Part shown: positions 26,130 through 34,367 of the stretch, piece after piece
Layout of the letters: each line of letters begins with the position of its first letter
Numbering within the stretch: the stretch's first letter is position 1
Assembly (NCBI RefSeq): GCF_900114605.1
Contig: NZ_FOTP01000002.1
Location: forward strand, 496,001 to 560,000
Direction of reading: 5' to 3'
DNA: 64,000 nt
From: Bradyrhizobium sp. NFR13
GTDB taxonomy: Bacteria > Pseudomonadota > Alphaproteobacteria > Rhizobiales > Xanthobacteraceae
Position numbers and translations under genes: made by a program
The notes under the pieces: model-generated
The model's database searches: none
What the model was told of the DNA's origin: nothing
The model's input: the letters and a program-made list of their open reading frames with translations, nothing else

Positions 26130-26277
26130 CGGCTCACGTGCTCCGGGCTCAGTTGGCGTTGTCACAGCAAACGTCTATGGTTTCAGCCAACGCGTGTCGC
26201 ATCCCACTTGCGGCACGCGTGTTTTGCATGACCATCTCCGCGTTTTATGCGGAAATTTCGCCTGAAAGGACATCCGG

Positions 26278-26679
26278 ATGACGCGCGAATTGTTCTGGCT
26301 GACGCTGACCGTGATTCTCACCGGCCTGCTCTGGATGCCCTATATGCTGAACCGCATCATGGTCCGCGGTCTCACCGGCGTCATGGCCAACCCGACACGC
26401 ACTGACAGGCCGCAGGCCGAGTGGGCCAACCGGCTGATGTTCGCCCATGACAATGCGGTCGAGAACCTCATCATCTTCGCGCCGCTCGTGCTGATCCTTA
26501 ACGCCGCCGACATCTCAACCCCGACCACCGTACTCGCTTGCGCGGTGTATTTCTGGTCGCGCGTCGTACATCTGATCGTCTATACGCTCGGCCTGCCGAT
26601 TTTCCGTACGCTGGCCTTCCTGGTGGGCTTCATCGCTCAGGCGGTGCTAGCCGTCGCGATCCTGCGTATTCCGGTCTGA
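26278..26679 (+). CDS. MAPEG family membrane protein
   Basis: A 133-residue protein with four membrane helices, the layout of the MAPEG (membrane-associated eicosanoid and glutathione metabolism) family. The family stretch around RAEWANRLMFAHDNAVENL-type sequence is present here as RPQAEWANRLMFAHDNAVEN, with an asparagine and glutamate that are conserved. AAAGGACATCC gives a clear ribosome site for the ATG at 26278. The substrate is unknown; bacterial members are often assigned to glutathione-related detoxification without proof. Confidence 0.85.
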   Translation: MTRELFWLTLTVILTGLLWMPYMLNRIMVRGLTGVMANPTRTDRPQAEWANRLMFAHDNAVENLIIFAPLVLILNAADISTPTTVLACAVYFWSRVVHLIVYTLGLPIFRTLAFLVGFIAQAVLAVAILRIPV

Positions 26680-26703
26680 GGCCGGATACGCTAGTCCAGC
26701 GCA

Positions 26704-27645
26704 ATGAGTCACCCCGCGCCAGACCTGCAAACGATCGTCACCGAAATCGCTGACGAGATGGCGCAGCGGACCGACCGCGGCGAGGTTGCAAGTTATATTC
26801 CCGAGCTCGCCGGCATCGATCCCAACAAGTTCGGGCTAGTGGTGGTCGATGCCGATGGCCAGGTAGCAGTCGGCGGCGATGCCGATGAGCCGTTCTCGAT
26901 CCAGAGCATTTCAAAGGTTTTCACGCTAACCTTGGCGCTCGGCATGGTCGGTGACCGGCTGTGGAAACATGTCGGCCGCGAGCCGTCGGGCAATCCGTTC
27001 AACTCCATCGTCCAGCTCGAACGTGAGCGCGGCGTGCCGCGTAACCCATTCATCAACGCCGGCGCCATCGCCGTCACCGATGTCATCCTGTCCGGCCACC
27101 AGCCGCGCGAGGCAATTGGCGAAATCCTGCGTTTCATGCAGTTTCTGGCTGGCGACGACACCATCGTGATCGACGAGGCGGTCGCGGCCTCCGAGAAACG
27201 CACGGGCTTTCGCAACACCGCGCTGGCCAATTACATGAAGTCGTTCGGCGTGGTCCAAAATCCCGTCGACTTCACGCTCGGCGTCTATTTCCATCACTGC
27301 GCAATCGCGATGTCATGCAGGCAGCTGGCCATGGCGACGCGCTACCTCGCTTATTCGGGCCGCAATCCGTCGACCGGGCTGTCGGTGGTGTCCTCGGAGC
27401 GCGCGCGTCGTATCAACGCGCTGATGCTGACCTGCGGGCACTATGACGGCTCCGGCGAATTCGCCTATCGCGTCGGCCTGCCTGGCAAAAGCGGTGTCGG
27501 CGGCGGCATTATCGCGGTGGCGCCCGGCAAGGCTTCGATCGCCGTCTGGGCGCCCGGCCTCGACCATCATGGCAATTCGCATCTCGGTCGCATCGCCCTC
27601 GAAGAACTCACCAAACGGCTCGGCTGGTCGATCTTCGGGACCTGA
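26704..27645 (+). CDS. glsA: glutaminase (serine-dependent beta-lactamase fold)
   Basis: A 313-residue cytosolic glutaminase that hydrolyses glutamine to glutamate and ammonia. The catalytic Ser68-x-x-Lys71 (SISK, in [12 protein letters not shown]) is in place, and further family blocks are [33 protein letters not shown] and [11 protein letters not shown]. The length is usual. It follows the MAPEG gene by 24 bases on the same strand. Glutamine synthetase II lies 0.8 kb downstream, so this stretch holds opposed steps of glutamine metabolism. Confidence 0.95.
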   Translation: MSHPAPDLQTIVTEIADEMAQRTDRGEVASYIPELAGIDPNKFGLVVVDADGQVAVGGDADEPFSIQSISKVFTLTLALGMVGDRLWKHVGREPSGNPFNSIVQLERERGVPRNPFINAGAIAVTDVILSGHQPREAIGEILRFMQFLAGDDTIVIDEAVAASEKRTGFRNTALANYMKSFGVVQNPVDFTLGVYFHHCAIAMSCRQLAMATRYLAYSGRNPSTGLSVVSSERARRINALMLTCGHYDGSGEFAYRVGLPGKSGVGGGIIAVAPGKASIAVWAPGLDHHGNSHLGRIALEELTKRLGWSIFGT

Positions 27646-27667
27646 CGTCACCCCGGTATCCCTTCAT

Positions 27668-27701
27668 GAAAAAGGGCTGAAACATTGCTGTTTCAACCCT
27701 T
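27668..27701 (-). terminator. terminator of the DUF2735 gene
   Basis: AAGGGCTGAAAC and GTTTCAACCCTT pair over 12 bases with one mismatch and a 6-base loop (27672-27701). The run of T follows on the minus strand (CCCTTTTTCATG), so it serves the minus-strand gene ending at 27759; it may also slow plus-strand readthrough from glsA. Confidence 0.65.
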
Positions 27702-27758
27702 GATCGTCGTCGATGAACCGCGCCCGCGGCGGTGAACCTTGCTTCCGGCCGGGCACCG

Positions 27759-27959
27759 TCAATGTTCACGGGTCCGCTTGGCTTCCTGGATGGCCGCTTC
27801 GTGGTACCAGCTGTCATGGTCGGCCACGGTTTTCACCGTCGAGGCACGCAGGTCCATTGGCTTGCTGAGCCGTCCCCGCGGACCGACCGATGCACGACCA
27901 CCAACCGGGAATTGGTAGATTTTAGCGGTATGGGGGTGATGCGTTTGAGACGTTGGCAT
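27759..27959 (-). CDS. DUF2735 family small protein
   Basis: A 66-residue soluble protein. HPHTAKIYQFPVGGRAS near the N-terminus and the C-terminal SWYHEAAIQEAKR match the DUF2735 family, which is found in Hyphomicrobiales and typically lies next to glnII. The ribosome site GGAAGGAAGAG supports the ATG at 27959. The gene is divergent from glnII. The function is unknown; the conserved location suggests a link to glutamine synthetase II or nitrogen control. Confidence 0.85.
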   Translation of the reverse strand: MPTSQTHHPHTAKIYQFPVGGRASVGPRGRLSKPMDLRASTVKTVADHDSWYHEAAIQEAKRTREH

Positions 27960-28461
27960 CGCTTCTCTTCCTTCCTCTGATCTGATTTTCCTTTCGGATC
28001 ATCATTGTAACAGAGACGCCCTTCTTTTGTGCCGACTGCCTCGTAAGAAGCATGCAAATGGCTACAATATACGCACTCGCTGGACGTGCGCCTTGGGTGC
28101 GCAGGTTTTGAGGCCGCCTACGCGGCGTCTGACATGTCATTTGAGCGTCTGAAAGGCAGAAAAGTTCCGGTCAAAAATCGCCTGCAAGGGAATTGAGCAG
28201 CCGGTATTTTCGCGCACGGCCGAATTCCTCTGAAAAATTCGCGAATCCGGACCGATTCCCAACCTCCAACACCCTCTTCCGACAGCGAATGGCAGCCCGG
28301 TTGGGGACGCGCCGAAGTTTTCGTCACAAAAGCGTTGCACCGCGACAAGTTGGCATACTACGTGCTTTATATGCAGCGCCGCTGGCGGACGGATCATGCA
28401 TCCGCGCGCCAGCAAGCTCAGGGTTCACGCCCTACGCATCGCCAACTCATGAGAGACCCGC
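27960..28461. other. divergent regulatory region between DUF2735 and glnII
   Basis: About 500 bases with no gene. It carries the glnII sigma-54 promoter (28351-28368), followed by about 80 bases of leader, and presumably enhancer sites for NtrC farther up, which I could not place with confidence. The left part should hold the promoter of the DUF2735 gene. The local base composition is more AT-rich than in the genes, as expected for a control region. Confidence 0.6.
28351..28368 (+). promoter_or_regulatory. sigma-54 (RpoN) promoter of glnII
   Basis: TGGCATACTACGTGCTTT: the GG and GC dinucleotides are separated by exactly ten bases, as in the consensus TGGCAC-N5-TTGC. It ends about 94 bases ahead of the glnII start. 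RpoN/NtrC control of glnII under nitrogen limitation is established in Bradyrhizobium. Confidence 0.75.
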
Positions 28462-29496
28462 ATGACAAAGTATAAGCTCGAGTATATTTGGCTCGACGGT
28501 TACACGCCGGTTCCGAACCTGCGTGGCAAGACGCAGATCAAGGAATTCGATTCTTTCCCGACACTCGAGCAGCTCCCGCTGTGGGGCTTCGACGGTTCGT
28601 CGACCATGCAGGCCGAAGGCCACAGCTCCGATTGCGTGCTGAAGCCGGTTGCGATCTATCCGGACGCGGCCCGTGAGAACGGCGCTCTGGTGATGTGCGA
28701 AGTCATGATGCCGGATGGCGTCACCCCGCACTCCACCAACAAGCGCGCCACCATTCTCGACGATGCCGGCGCCTGGTTCGGTTTCGAACAGGAATACTTC
28801 TTCTACGAGAACGGCCGTCCGCTCGGCTTCCCCGAGGCCGGCTATCCGGCTCCGCAGGGTCCGTACTACACCGGCGTCGGCTTCAAGAATGTCGGCTCGA
28901 TCGCCCGCGAGATCGTCGAAGAACATCTCGACCTCTGCCTCGAAGCTGGCATCAACCACGAAGGCATCAACGCCGAAGTGGCGAAGGGCCAGTGGGAATT
29001 CCAGATCTTCGGCAAGGGCTCCAAGAAGGCCGCCGACGAAATGTGGATCGCGCGTTACCTGCTGCTCCGTCTGACGGAAAAGTATGGCATCGACATCGAA
29101 TTCCACTGCAAGCCGCTCGGCGACACCGACTGGAACGGCTCGGGCATGCACGCCAACTTCTCGACCGAATATATGCGTACGGTCGGCGGCAAGGCTTACT
29201 TCGAAGCCCTGATGGCCCAGTTCGACAAGAACCTGATGGACCACATCAACGTCTACGGCCCGGATAACGACAAGCGCCTGACCGGCAAGCACGAAACCGC
29301 TCCGTGGAACAAGTTCTCCTACGGTATCGCGGATCGTGGCGCGTCGATCCGCGTCCCGCACTCCTTCATCAAGAACGACTACAAGGGCTATCTGGAAGAC
29401 CGTCGTCCGAACTCCCAGGGCGACCCCTACCAGATCGCTTCGCAGATCCTGAAGACGATCTCGGAAGTTCCGACCGCAAAGTCGGCAGCCGCGTAA
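28462..29496 (+). CDS. glnII: glutamine synthetase type II
   Basis: A 344-residue eukaryote-like GSII, which assimilates ammonium by making glutamine from glutamate and ATP. It is far shorter than GSI (GlnA, about 470 residues). GSII blocks are LPLWGFDGSSTMQAEG near the N-terminus, AGAWFGFEQEYFF with metal-binding glutamates, GKGQWEFQ-type sequence (AKGQWEFQIFG), SGMHANFSTEYMR and GIADRGASIRVP. In rhizobia GSII is transcribed under nitrogen limitation from RpoN and is not adenylylated like GSI. A promoter of that type is 94 bases upstream and a terminator directly downstream. Confidence 0.97.
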   Translation: MTKYKLEYIWLDGYTPVPNLRGKTQIKEFDSFPTLEQLPLWGFDGSSTMQAEGHSSDCVLKPVAIYPDAARENGALVMCEVMMPDGVTPHSTNKRATILDDAGAWFGFEQEYFFYENGRPLGFPEAGYPAPQGPYYTGVGFKNVGSIAREIVEEHLDLCLEAGINHEGINAEVAKGQWEFQIFGKGSKKAADEMWIARYLLLRLTEKYGIDIEFHCKPLGDTDWNGSGMHANFSTEYMRTVGGKAYFEALMAQFDKNLMDHINVYGPDNDKRLTGKHETAPWNKFSYGIADRGASIRVPHSFIKNDYKGYLEDRRPNSQGDPYQIASQILKTISEVPTAKSAAA

Positions 29497-29520
29497 GTCG
29501 CTCCCTAAATTAGAATGACG

Positions 29521-29553
29521 AACGGCCCGAACGAAAATTCGGGCCGTTTTGTT
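29521..29553 (+). terminator. rho-independent terminator of glnII
   Basis: AACGGCCCGA pairs with TCGGGCCGTT (10 bp, 8-base loop) and is followed by TTGTTT. It has nearly the same wording as the terminators at 30181 and 31208. Confidence 0.9.
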
Positions 29554-29702
29554 TGACCTCTGCGTCCTTTCGCCGCCTTACAGGATTGGACAAGAGATCG
29601 GCAGGATCGGTCTAATGCCGGGCACATGACCTGCCCCAATACTTGTCCGCCGTCGCGACATTCGCGACGCTGACGCGACGAGAAAAACAGGGAGCAGCGA
29701 TC

Positions 29703-30167
29703 ATGTCATATCAAACGACCGCCTTCGTTGCGGCATTCTGCGTGCTGACATCCACGGCAAGCCTTCACGCGGAGACGACGGAAGAACGTTTGCGTCGCGG
29801 TGAAGAGGTTGTTCGATCGCTTAATGCCGGCAGCAGCCAGCCGACCCTCGAAGGCTTGCGCACCGAGTTTCCCTTTCTCGCCGATGCGATCACGGGCTAC
29901 GCACTCGGCGACGTCTGGGCACGGCCGGTTCTCGACGCGCGCACGCGACAGCTGGCAGCGGTCGCCGCTTTCGCAGCACTGGGGCATCGGCCGTTCATGA
30001 AGATCCATGCGGGCTACGCGCTCAACGCCGGCGTGAAAGAGGAAGAACTGAAGGAGATCGTCTATCTGACGACCGTCCATGCCGGCTTCCCGCGCGCCAT
30101 CGAGGCTGCGCAGACACTGAGTGAGCTGTTCAAGGAACGCGCACAGAAGCCGGGATCGGCAAAGTGA
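29703..30167 (+). CDS. exported carboxymuconolactone decarboxylase-family protein
   Basis: A 154-residue protein with a signal peptide (SYQTTAFVAAFCVLTSTASL, cleavage after LHA) followed by a CMD (AhpD-like) domain: DARTRQLAAVAAFAALGH, then HAGYALNAGVKEEELKEIVY and a C-terminal helix. The AhpD CxxC redox pair is absent, so it is a lactonase-type or non-redox member. Export of a CMD protein is somewhat unusual. Its start at 29703 follows GGGAGCAGCG. The substrate is unknown. Confidence 0.8.
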   Translation: MSYQTTAFVAAFCVLTSTASLHAETTEERLRRGEEVVRSLNAGSSQPTLEGLRTEFPFLADAITGYALGDVWARPVLDARTRQLAAVAAFAALGHRPFMKIHAGYALNAGVKEEELKEIVYLTTVHAGFPRAIEAAQTLSELFKERAQKPGSAK

Positions 30168-30180
30168 TAGGAGCATAGAA

Positions 30181-30215
30181 AAACGGCCCGGACGAAAGTT
30201 CGGGCCGTTTGTTTT
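30181..30215 (+). terminator. terminator of the CMD-family gene
   Basis: AAACGGCCCG pairs with CGGGCCGTTT (10 bp, 10-base loop) and is followed by GTTTT; 13 bases after the stop codon. Confidence 0.88.
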
Positions 30216-30230
30216 GGCTGACGCCTCTTG

Positions 30231-30300
30231 CCGTCATGGCCCGGCCATCTACGTCTTCGCTCTCGTCGCCAAGACGTGGATGCGCTGCGCTTGTCCGGGC
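30231..30300. repeat. bradyrhizobial-type intergenic palindromic repeat
   Basis: CCGTCATGGCCCGGCCATCT opens an element of a type frequent between genes in Bradyrhizobium-related genomes. Its core is an imperfect dyad: CATCTACGTCTT (30246-30257) against AAGACGTGGATG (30271-30282), 11 of 12 pairing. A related element, also opening with CGTCATGGCC, is at 50511-50599. Confidence 0.6.
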
Positions 30301-30318
30301 TGCGGCAAGACCGGTTGG

Positions 30319-31059
30319 TCAGCTCCCCGGCGTCCCGACAAGTAGCGCATCCAGCTCCTGCACCTTGGCCTGGCCCGATAGCTTGACCGTGAGAATGAGG
30401 TCTCCGGTGTCCGTCGCCAACTGAATGGAATTGATCTTCAGCTTGTATGCGTCGGCCTGGCGCCGCAGGGCTTGCCCGGAAAGTTGTGTCCCGATGTAAC
30501 TATTGAGCTGAGCGGTCACCGGCGCGATCTTCGACGCAATCGCACTGGCGACCTGACGCTGCCACCCCTTGCGACCATCGCCGACGGTGATGGTGCCGAC
30601 GCTGAGCTTCACCGAGAGAGCGGTGTTCGAAATCAGGAGGGGAATCGAAATCTGCGCCTGAGCTCCAACCCAGCCGGTGAGGCAATCCGCGAAGTTCCCC
30701 GTCGCAGTGAGCACCAACCCGTTCGGCAACGCCGTCGATCCATTGATCGAAATGCTCTGCAGTCTGCCGCCGCCCTCGAATGGGCTGCGGTTTTTGCAAA
30801 CAATCTGCTTGTTGATCACCGGCAGCACAGTGTCCATCACCGCCTGGATGTCGCGAACCGCCGCGAACGCCGTCACCGAACCGGTGACAAGATCCGGGCC
30901 GAACCTGGTCAGCCCGAGATCGACGCCGCTGCTCAATCGCAATGTCCGATTGCCGATGACATCTCCGATGCCGATCTGAGCGAAGCTTTCAGCAGGCGCA
31001 CCGAACAGAGCCACAATCACGAAGAACACATTCCAACGCCAGGAATGACGCATACACAC
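30319..31059 (-). CDS. exported hypothetical protein
   Basis: A 246-residue protein with a signal peptide (WNVFFVIVALFGAPAESFAQ, cleavage near residue 28). The mature part is beta-rich with alternating hydrophobic residues (ALSVKLSVGTITVGDG, DTGDLILTVKLSGQAKV), and two cysteines (IVCKNRSP and FADCLTG) that could form a disulfide. The shape suggests a periplasmic or outer-membrane-associated beta fold. I do not recognise the family. It stands alone between a repeat and the argC terminator. Confidence 0.65.
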   Translation of the reverse strand: MCMRHSWRWNVFFVIVALFGAPAESFAQIGIGDVIGNRTLRLSSGVDLGLTRFGPDLVTGSVTAFAAVRDIQAVMDTVLPVINKQIVCKNRSPFEGGGRLQSISINGSTALPNGLVLTATGNFADCLTGWVGAQAQISIPLLISNTALSVKLSVGTITVGDGRKGWQRQVASAIASKIAPVTAQLNSYIGTQLSGQALRRQADAYKLKINSIQLATDTGDLILTVKLSGQAKVQELDALLVGTPGS

Positions 31060-31207
31060 ACCCCCAAAATGAATTTTTCAAACAAGCGACGGCCGGCCGC
31101 GTTTGACCGGGACGTTCCAATATCCGAAAACTCTATCTATGGATGTGTTTCCGGTCAACGCCACTCACGCGTGGCTCATGCGGCAACATGCTGAAGGACC
31201 AAATGAG

Positions 31208-31237
31208 AAACGGCCCGGATGGAAACCCGGGCCGTTT
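31208..31237 (-). terminator. terminator of argC
   Basis: An 11-bp perfect stem, AAACGGCCCGG with CCGGGCCGTTT, and an 8-base loop. Read on the minus strand it ends in TTTCTCATTT and lies 23 bases after the argC stop. T follow on the plus side also, so it could work both ways. Confidence 0.8.
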
Positions 31238-31260
31238 TGTTTTGCAGGCGCGTGCCCTCG

Positions 31261-32319
31261 TTACGGGAACATCGCCGGCTGATCGATGCCCAGCGTCTCG
31301 GCAAAACCGAGTACCAGATTCATGTTCTGCACCGCCTGCCCCGACGCGCCTTTGGTGAGGTTGTCGAGCGTCGAGACGATGATGGCGCGGCCCGGGATAC
31401 GGTCAGCGGCTACGCCGATGAAGGTCATGTTGGAGCCGCGCACATGCCGCGAATGCGGCGTCTTGCCGAATGGCAGGATGTGAACGAACGGCTCCTTCTC
31501 ATACTGTTTCACCAGCACCTCGTGGAGATCCTGCGCCGTCTTGCCCCGCCGGCCCCGCACATAGATGGTCGAGAGGATGCCGCGGTTCTGCGGCAAGAGA
31601 TGCGGCGTGAAGCTGACAACAACCTCCTTGCCGGCAGCCTTCGAGAACTCCTGATCGAGCTCTGCCATGTGCCGGTGATGGCCGACACCATAGGCGTTGA
31701 AGCCTTCGGACACTTCCGAGAACAGCATCTCTTCCTTGGCCGAACGCCCTGCTCCTGTCATGCCGGACTTGGCGTCGATGACGATCTCGTCAGTCTCGAT
31801 GGCGCGCGCCTTCAGTAGCGGCACCAATGGAAGGATCGCGCACGACGTGTAGCAGCCGGGATTGGCGATGAGCCGCGCCTTCTTGATGTCGCGCCGATAG
31901 ATCTCGACGAGGCCGTAGACGGCTTCCTTCTGCAGCTCCAGCGCATGATGCTCGTGGCCGTACCACTTGGCATAGGCGGCTGCGTCCTCAAGCCGGAAGT
32001 CGGCAGAGAGATCCACCACCTTGGTCTCCGGCGCCTTGGCCAGAAGATCCTGCAGCACCTTCTGCGTCGTCGCATGCGGCAGCGCGCAGAACACCAGATC
32101 GAGGCCGATGGTCGTCCAGTCGACCTGATCGATGCTCACAAGCGTTGGCAGCTCATAGGGCGCAAATTGCGGGAACACATCGCCCATCGCCTGTCCGGCG
32201 CGCCGGTCGGCCGTCAGCAGCACGAGCTCGACCTTGGGATGACGCAGCAGCAGCCGCACCAATTCGGCGCCGGTGTAACCGGACGCGCCAAGAATGCCGA
32301 TTTTCTTCTTCGTGCTCAT
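31261..32319 (-). CDS. argC: N-acetyl-gamma-glutamyl-phosphate reductase
   Basis: A 352-residue enzyme of arginine synthesis reducing N-acetylglutamyl phosphate to the semialdehyde with NADPH. The dinucleotide-binding GASGYTGAEL is at 11-20, the catalytic Cys156 lies in NPGCYTSC, and the conserved FALPHAT-type sequence is present as FCALPHAT. The length matches the long (type 1) ArgC. Its ATG overlaps the stop of the preceding PaiB-like gene by four bases, so both are translated together. Confidence 0.96.
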   Translation of the reverse strand: MSTKKKIGILGASGYTGAELVRLLLRHPKVELVLLTADRRAGQAMGDVFPQFAPYELPTLVSIDQVDWTTIGLDLVFCALPHATTQKVLQDLLAKAPETKVVDLSADFRLEDAAAYAKWYGHEHHALELQKEAVYGLVEIYRRDIKKARLIANPGCYTSCAILPLVPLLKARAIETDEIVIDAKSGMTGAGRSAKEEMLFSEVSEGFNAYGVGHHRHMAELDQEFSKAAGKEVVVSFTPHLLPQNRGILSTIYVRGRRGKTAQDLHEVLVKQYEKEPFVHILPFGKTPHSRHVRGSNMTFIGVAADRIPGRAIIVSTLDNLTKGASGQAVQNMNLVLGFAETLGIDQPAMFP

Positions 32320-33002
32320 CCCATAAATCCTTCGGCCTCAGCCATAGCAGTCAATTGTGTCGTCTCTTCCGCAAACAAATGCGGCCGCAATTTGCGCATC
32401 GCATTTGAAATCTTGAACGCGGCAGGCTCCGGCCGCAGCGCCAGCGCGCTCATGACAGCCAGATGATCGGCATCGGACTTGTGCTGGTTAAGCTTGGAGC
32501 TGCCCTCCACCTCATCCACCGTCATCACCAAGCCGACAATCGCTTTCTTCATCGCCTCCAGTCGTCCGGTCGTCATCTTCGCCGACGTCCAGATCGGCTT
32601 CGGCGCGAGCCAGCTTTCGAACCTTGTGCTCAGCGCGTCAAGGTGGGGGCCAAGTTCACCGTCCGACAACAACCGAACGGTCCCCGTCAGATGCGCCGCC
32701 TGATAGAGCCAGGTGGGCACCTGGTCCGGCGAGGCATACCAATCGGCAGACACATAGGCGTCCGCGCCGTTCACCGCCATGACCCATGGCGACGCACCGT
32801 CTACCAGTTTGACCAGCGGATTATGCCGCGCCACGTGAAAGGCCACACGCGGCGTGCCGTCGTTGCCGTAGTCGAGGCAGAAAGGCACCGCGGAGGCGAT
32901 CGGCTTCCTGCCATCGAAGGCGCAGACCGTGCCGAAGCCGCGCGCGTCCGCAAACGCAAGTGCGTCGGTCCGGTCGGTCTGAAATTTGGGCGGCGTATAC
33001 AT
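32316..33002 (-). CDS. PaiB-like FMN-binding negative regulator
   Basis: A 228-residue protein of the PaiB family with a split-barrel FMN-binding fold. MYTPPKFQTDRTDALAFADA is the usual opening, followed by SADWYASPDQVPTWLYQAAH and the central block WTSAKMTTGRLEAMKKAIVG. In Bacillus, PaiB acts with PaiA as a repressor of degradative enzyme and sporulation genes; in proteobacteria it is little studied and may be an oxidoreductase. It is coupled to argC by a four-base overlap. Confidence 0.88.
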   Translation of the reverse strand: MYTPPKFQTDRTDALAFADARGFGTVCAFDGRKPIASAVPFCLDYGNDGTPRVAFHVARHNPLVKLVDGASPWVMAVNGADAYVSADWYASPDQVPTWLYQAAHLTGTVRLLSDGELGPHLDALSTRFESWLAPKPIWTSAKMTTGRLEAMKKAIVGLVMTVDEVEGSSKLNQHKSDADHLAVMSALALRPEPAAFKISNAMRKLRPHLFAEETTQLTAMAEAEGFMG

Positions 33003-33232
33003 GACGGGCTCCTTCCTGAGTGAAGGCCGCCGGATGGATCGCGCTGCTGTTTGGGAGAAAGACTGCCGCGGACCATATCCGGCGGCAGTGAGAGATCGAA
33101 ACGCTTATGCGCGCATATCTCCACCTGCCGCGAGAATGCGGCGGCGGCGGGCGATGATGCTGGTCGCAAGGTTGATCATGGGCGCGGTCATAGGGCCGCG
33201 CCCGCGATCCGTCAAGATCACCAGAGCAGACC

Positions 33233-34222
33233 TCAGAGAACTGGGCTCCACGGCGCCGGCACGACGCGGTAGCCGTTGCCATCCTTCTCGACGAAACCGT
33301 TGGCCGGGAACGGATAGTGGAAGCCTTGCACCCGCATCCTGTCGGCGACCAGCATGTCATAGACCTTGCGGCGGGTGGCTTCGGCCTGCACCGGATCCTG
33401 GTCGAAATTCACGTGCCAGCCGGGATTGGCGGCGAATAGCGCCGGAAGGTTGGTGACATCAGACTGGATGAAGACCTTGTCCGATCCGGACGACAGCACA
33501 TAGGACGTGTGGCCCGGCGTGTGCCCGATCGAGGCGACAGCCAGCAGCCCGGGCGCGACGTCCTTGCCCCATTCATAGGGCGTAACCTTCTTCTTCAACC
33601 CGGCCTCGAACACCCGCCGATTGTTCTTGAACAGACCGGTCATGCGATCGCCGGTGGCACGGCTCATCTCGCCGTCGTCCATCCAGAACTTCCACTCTAC
33701 TGCCGGCACCAGCACTTGGGCATTGGGAAACGCCAGCACGCCGTCCGCCGTCAGCAGGCCGTTCACATGATCGCCATGGAAGTGCGAGATCACGACCATG
33801 TCGATCATCTTTGGATCGATCCCTGCCGCCGTCATGTTGGTAATGAACTGACCGACATTGCCCTTGCTACTGGCATAGGCGCCCGGCCCGTTGCCGGTGT
33901 CGATCACCACCAGCTTGCCACCGGTGTTGATCACCAGTGGCGCATAGAAGTTGGTGATCTGGTTTGTCGGCAGAAATGCCCTGGCGAGCACGGCATTGAT
34001 ATCATCGCGTTTGACGTTGGAAATATAGGTATCGGCCAGCGGAAACGTCGCCGCACCATCGGAGATGGCGTTCACCTGGATATCGCCGACTTTGTAGCGA
34101 TAGAAACTCGGCGCCTGCTTATCGGCCGGCGGTGCGGATGCCTTTGCCGGGGCCGATGAAAGCAGTGGCGTCGCTGCGAGCGCGGCGGCGCCCGCCAGTG
34201 CGTGTCGTCGTGACAGATCCAT
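33233..34222 (-). CDS. exported metallo-beta-lactamase-fold hydrolase (copy 1)
   Basis: A 329-residue protein. MDLSRRHALAGAAALAATPL is a Tat-type signal (twin Arg at 5-6) ending near AKASA, so the fold is exported after folding. The zinc motif HxHxDH is His147-Phe-His149-Gly-Asp151-His152 (SHFHGDHVNG), with GHTPGHTSY and further ligands downstream. The family contains quorum-quenching lactonases (AHL), organophosphatases and similar; which activity this has is not shown. The start at 34222 is preferred to 34285 by the Tat signal and identity with its tandem paralogue at 34368-35357. Confidence 0.9.
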   Translation of the reverse strand: MDLSRRHALAGAAALAATPLLSSAPAKASAPPADKQAPSFYRYKVGDIQVNAISDGAATFPLADTYISNVKRDDINAVLARAFLPTNQITNFYAPLVINTGGKLVVIDTGNGPGAYASSKGNVGQFITNMTAAGIDPKMIDMVVISHFHGDHVNGLLTADGVLAFPNAQVLVPAVEWKFWMDDGEMSRATGDRMTGLFKNNRRVFEAGLKKKVTPYEWGKDVAPGLLAVASIGHTPGHTSYVLSSGSDKVFIQSDVTNLPALFAANPGWHVNFDQDPVQAEATRRKVYDMLVADRMRVQGFHYPFPANGFVEKDGNGYRVVPAPWSPVL

Positions 34223-34367
34223 GAAGTCTTCTCCCCTCGCTTTGCATGGTCGCTGTTGGCGCGACTCCGGCGCCGAGACTGGCACGACGCGCCGACAGAG
34301 GCGATGGGTCTTTACGGGGCCAGCCGGCCTGCGCTGCAGCGCAGGCCGGGAAATTGCCAGGCTTCGC

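Noticed and set aside
28447-29361. 304-codon minus-strand frame opposite glnII
   Set aside because: It mirrors the glnII codons. GSII on the plus strand is unmistakable and has its promoter and terminator.
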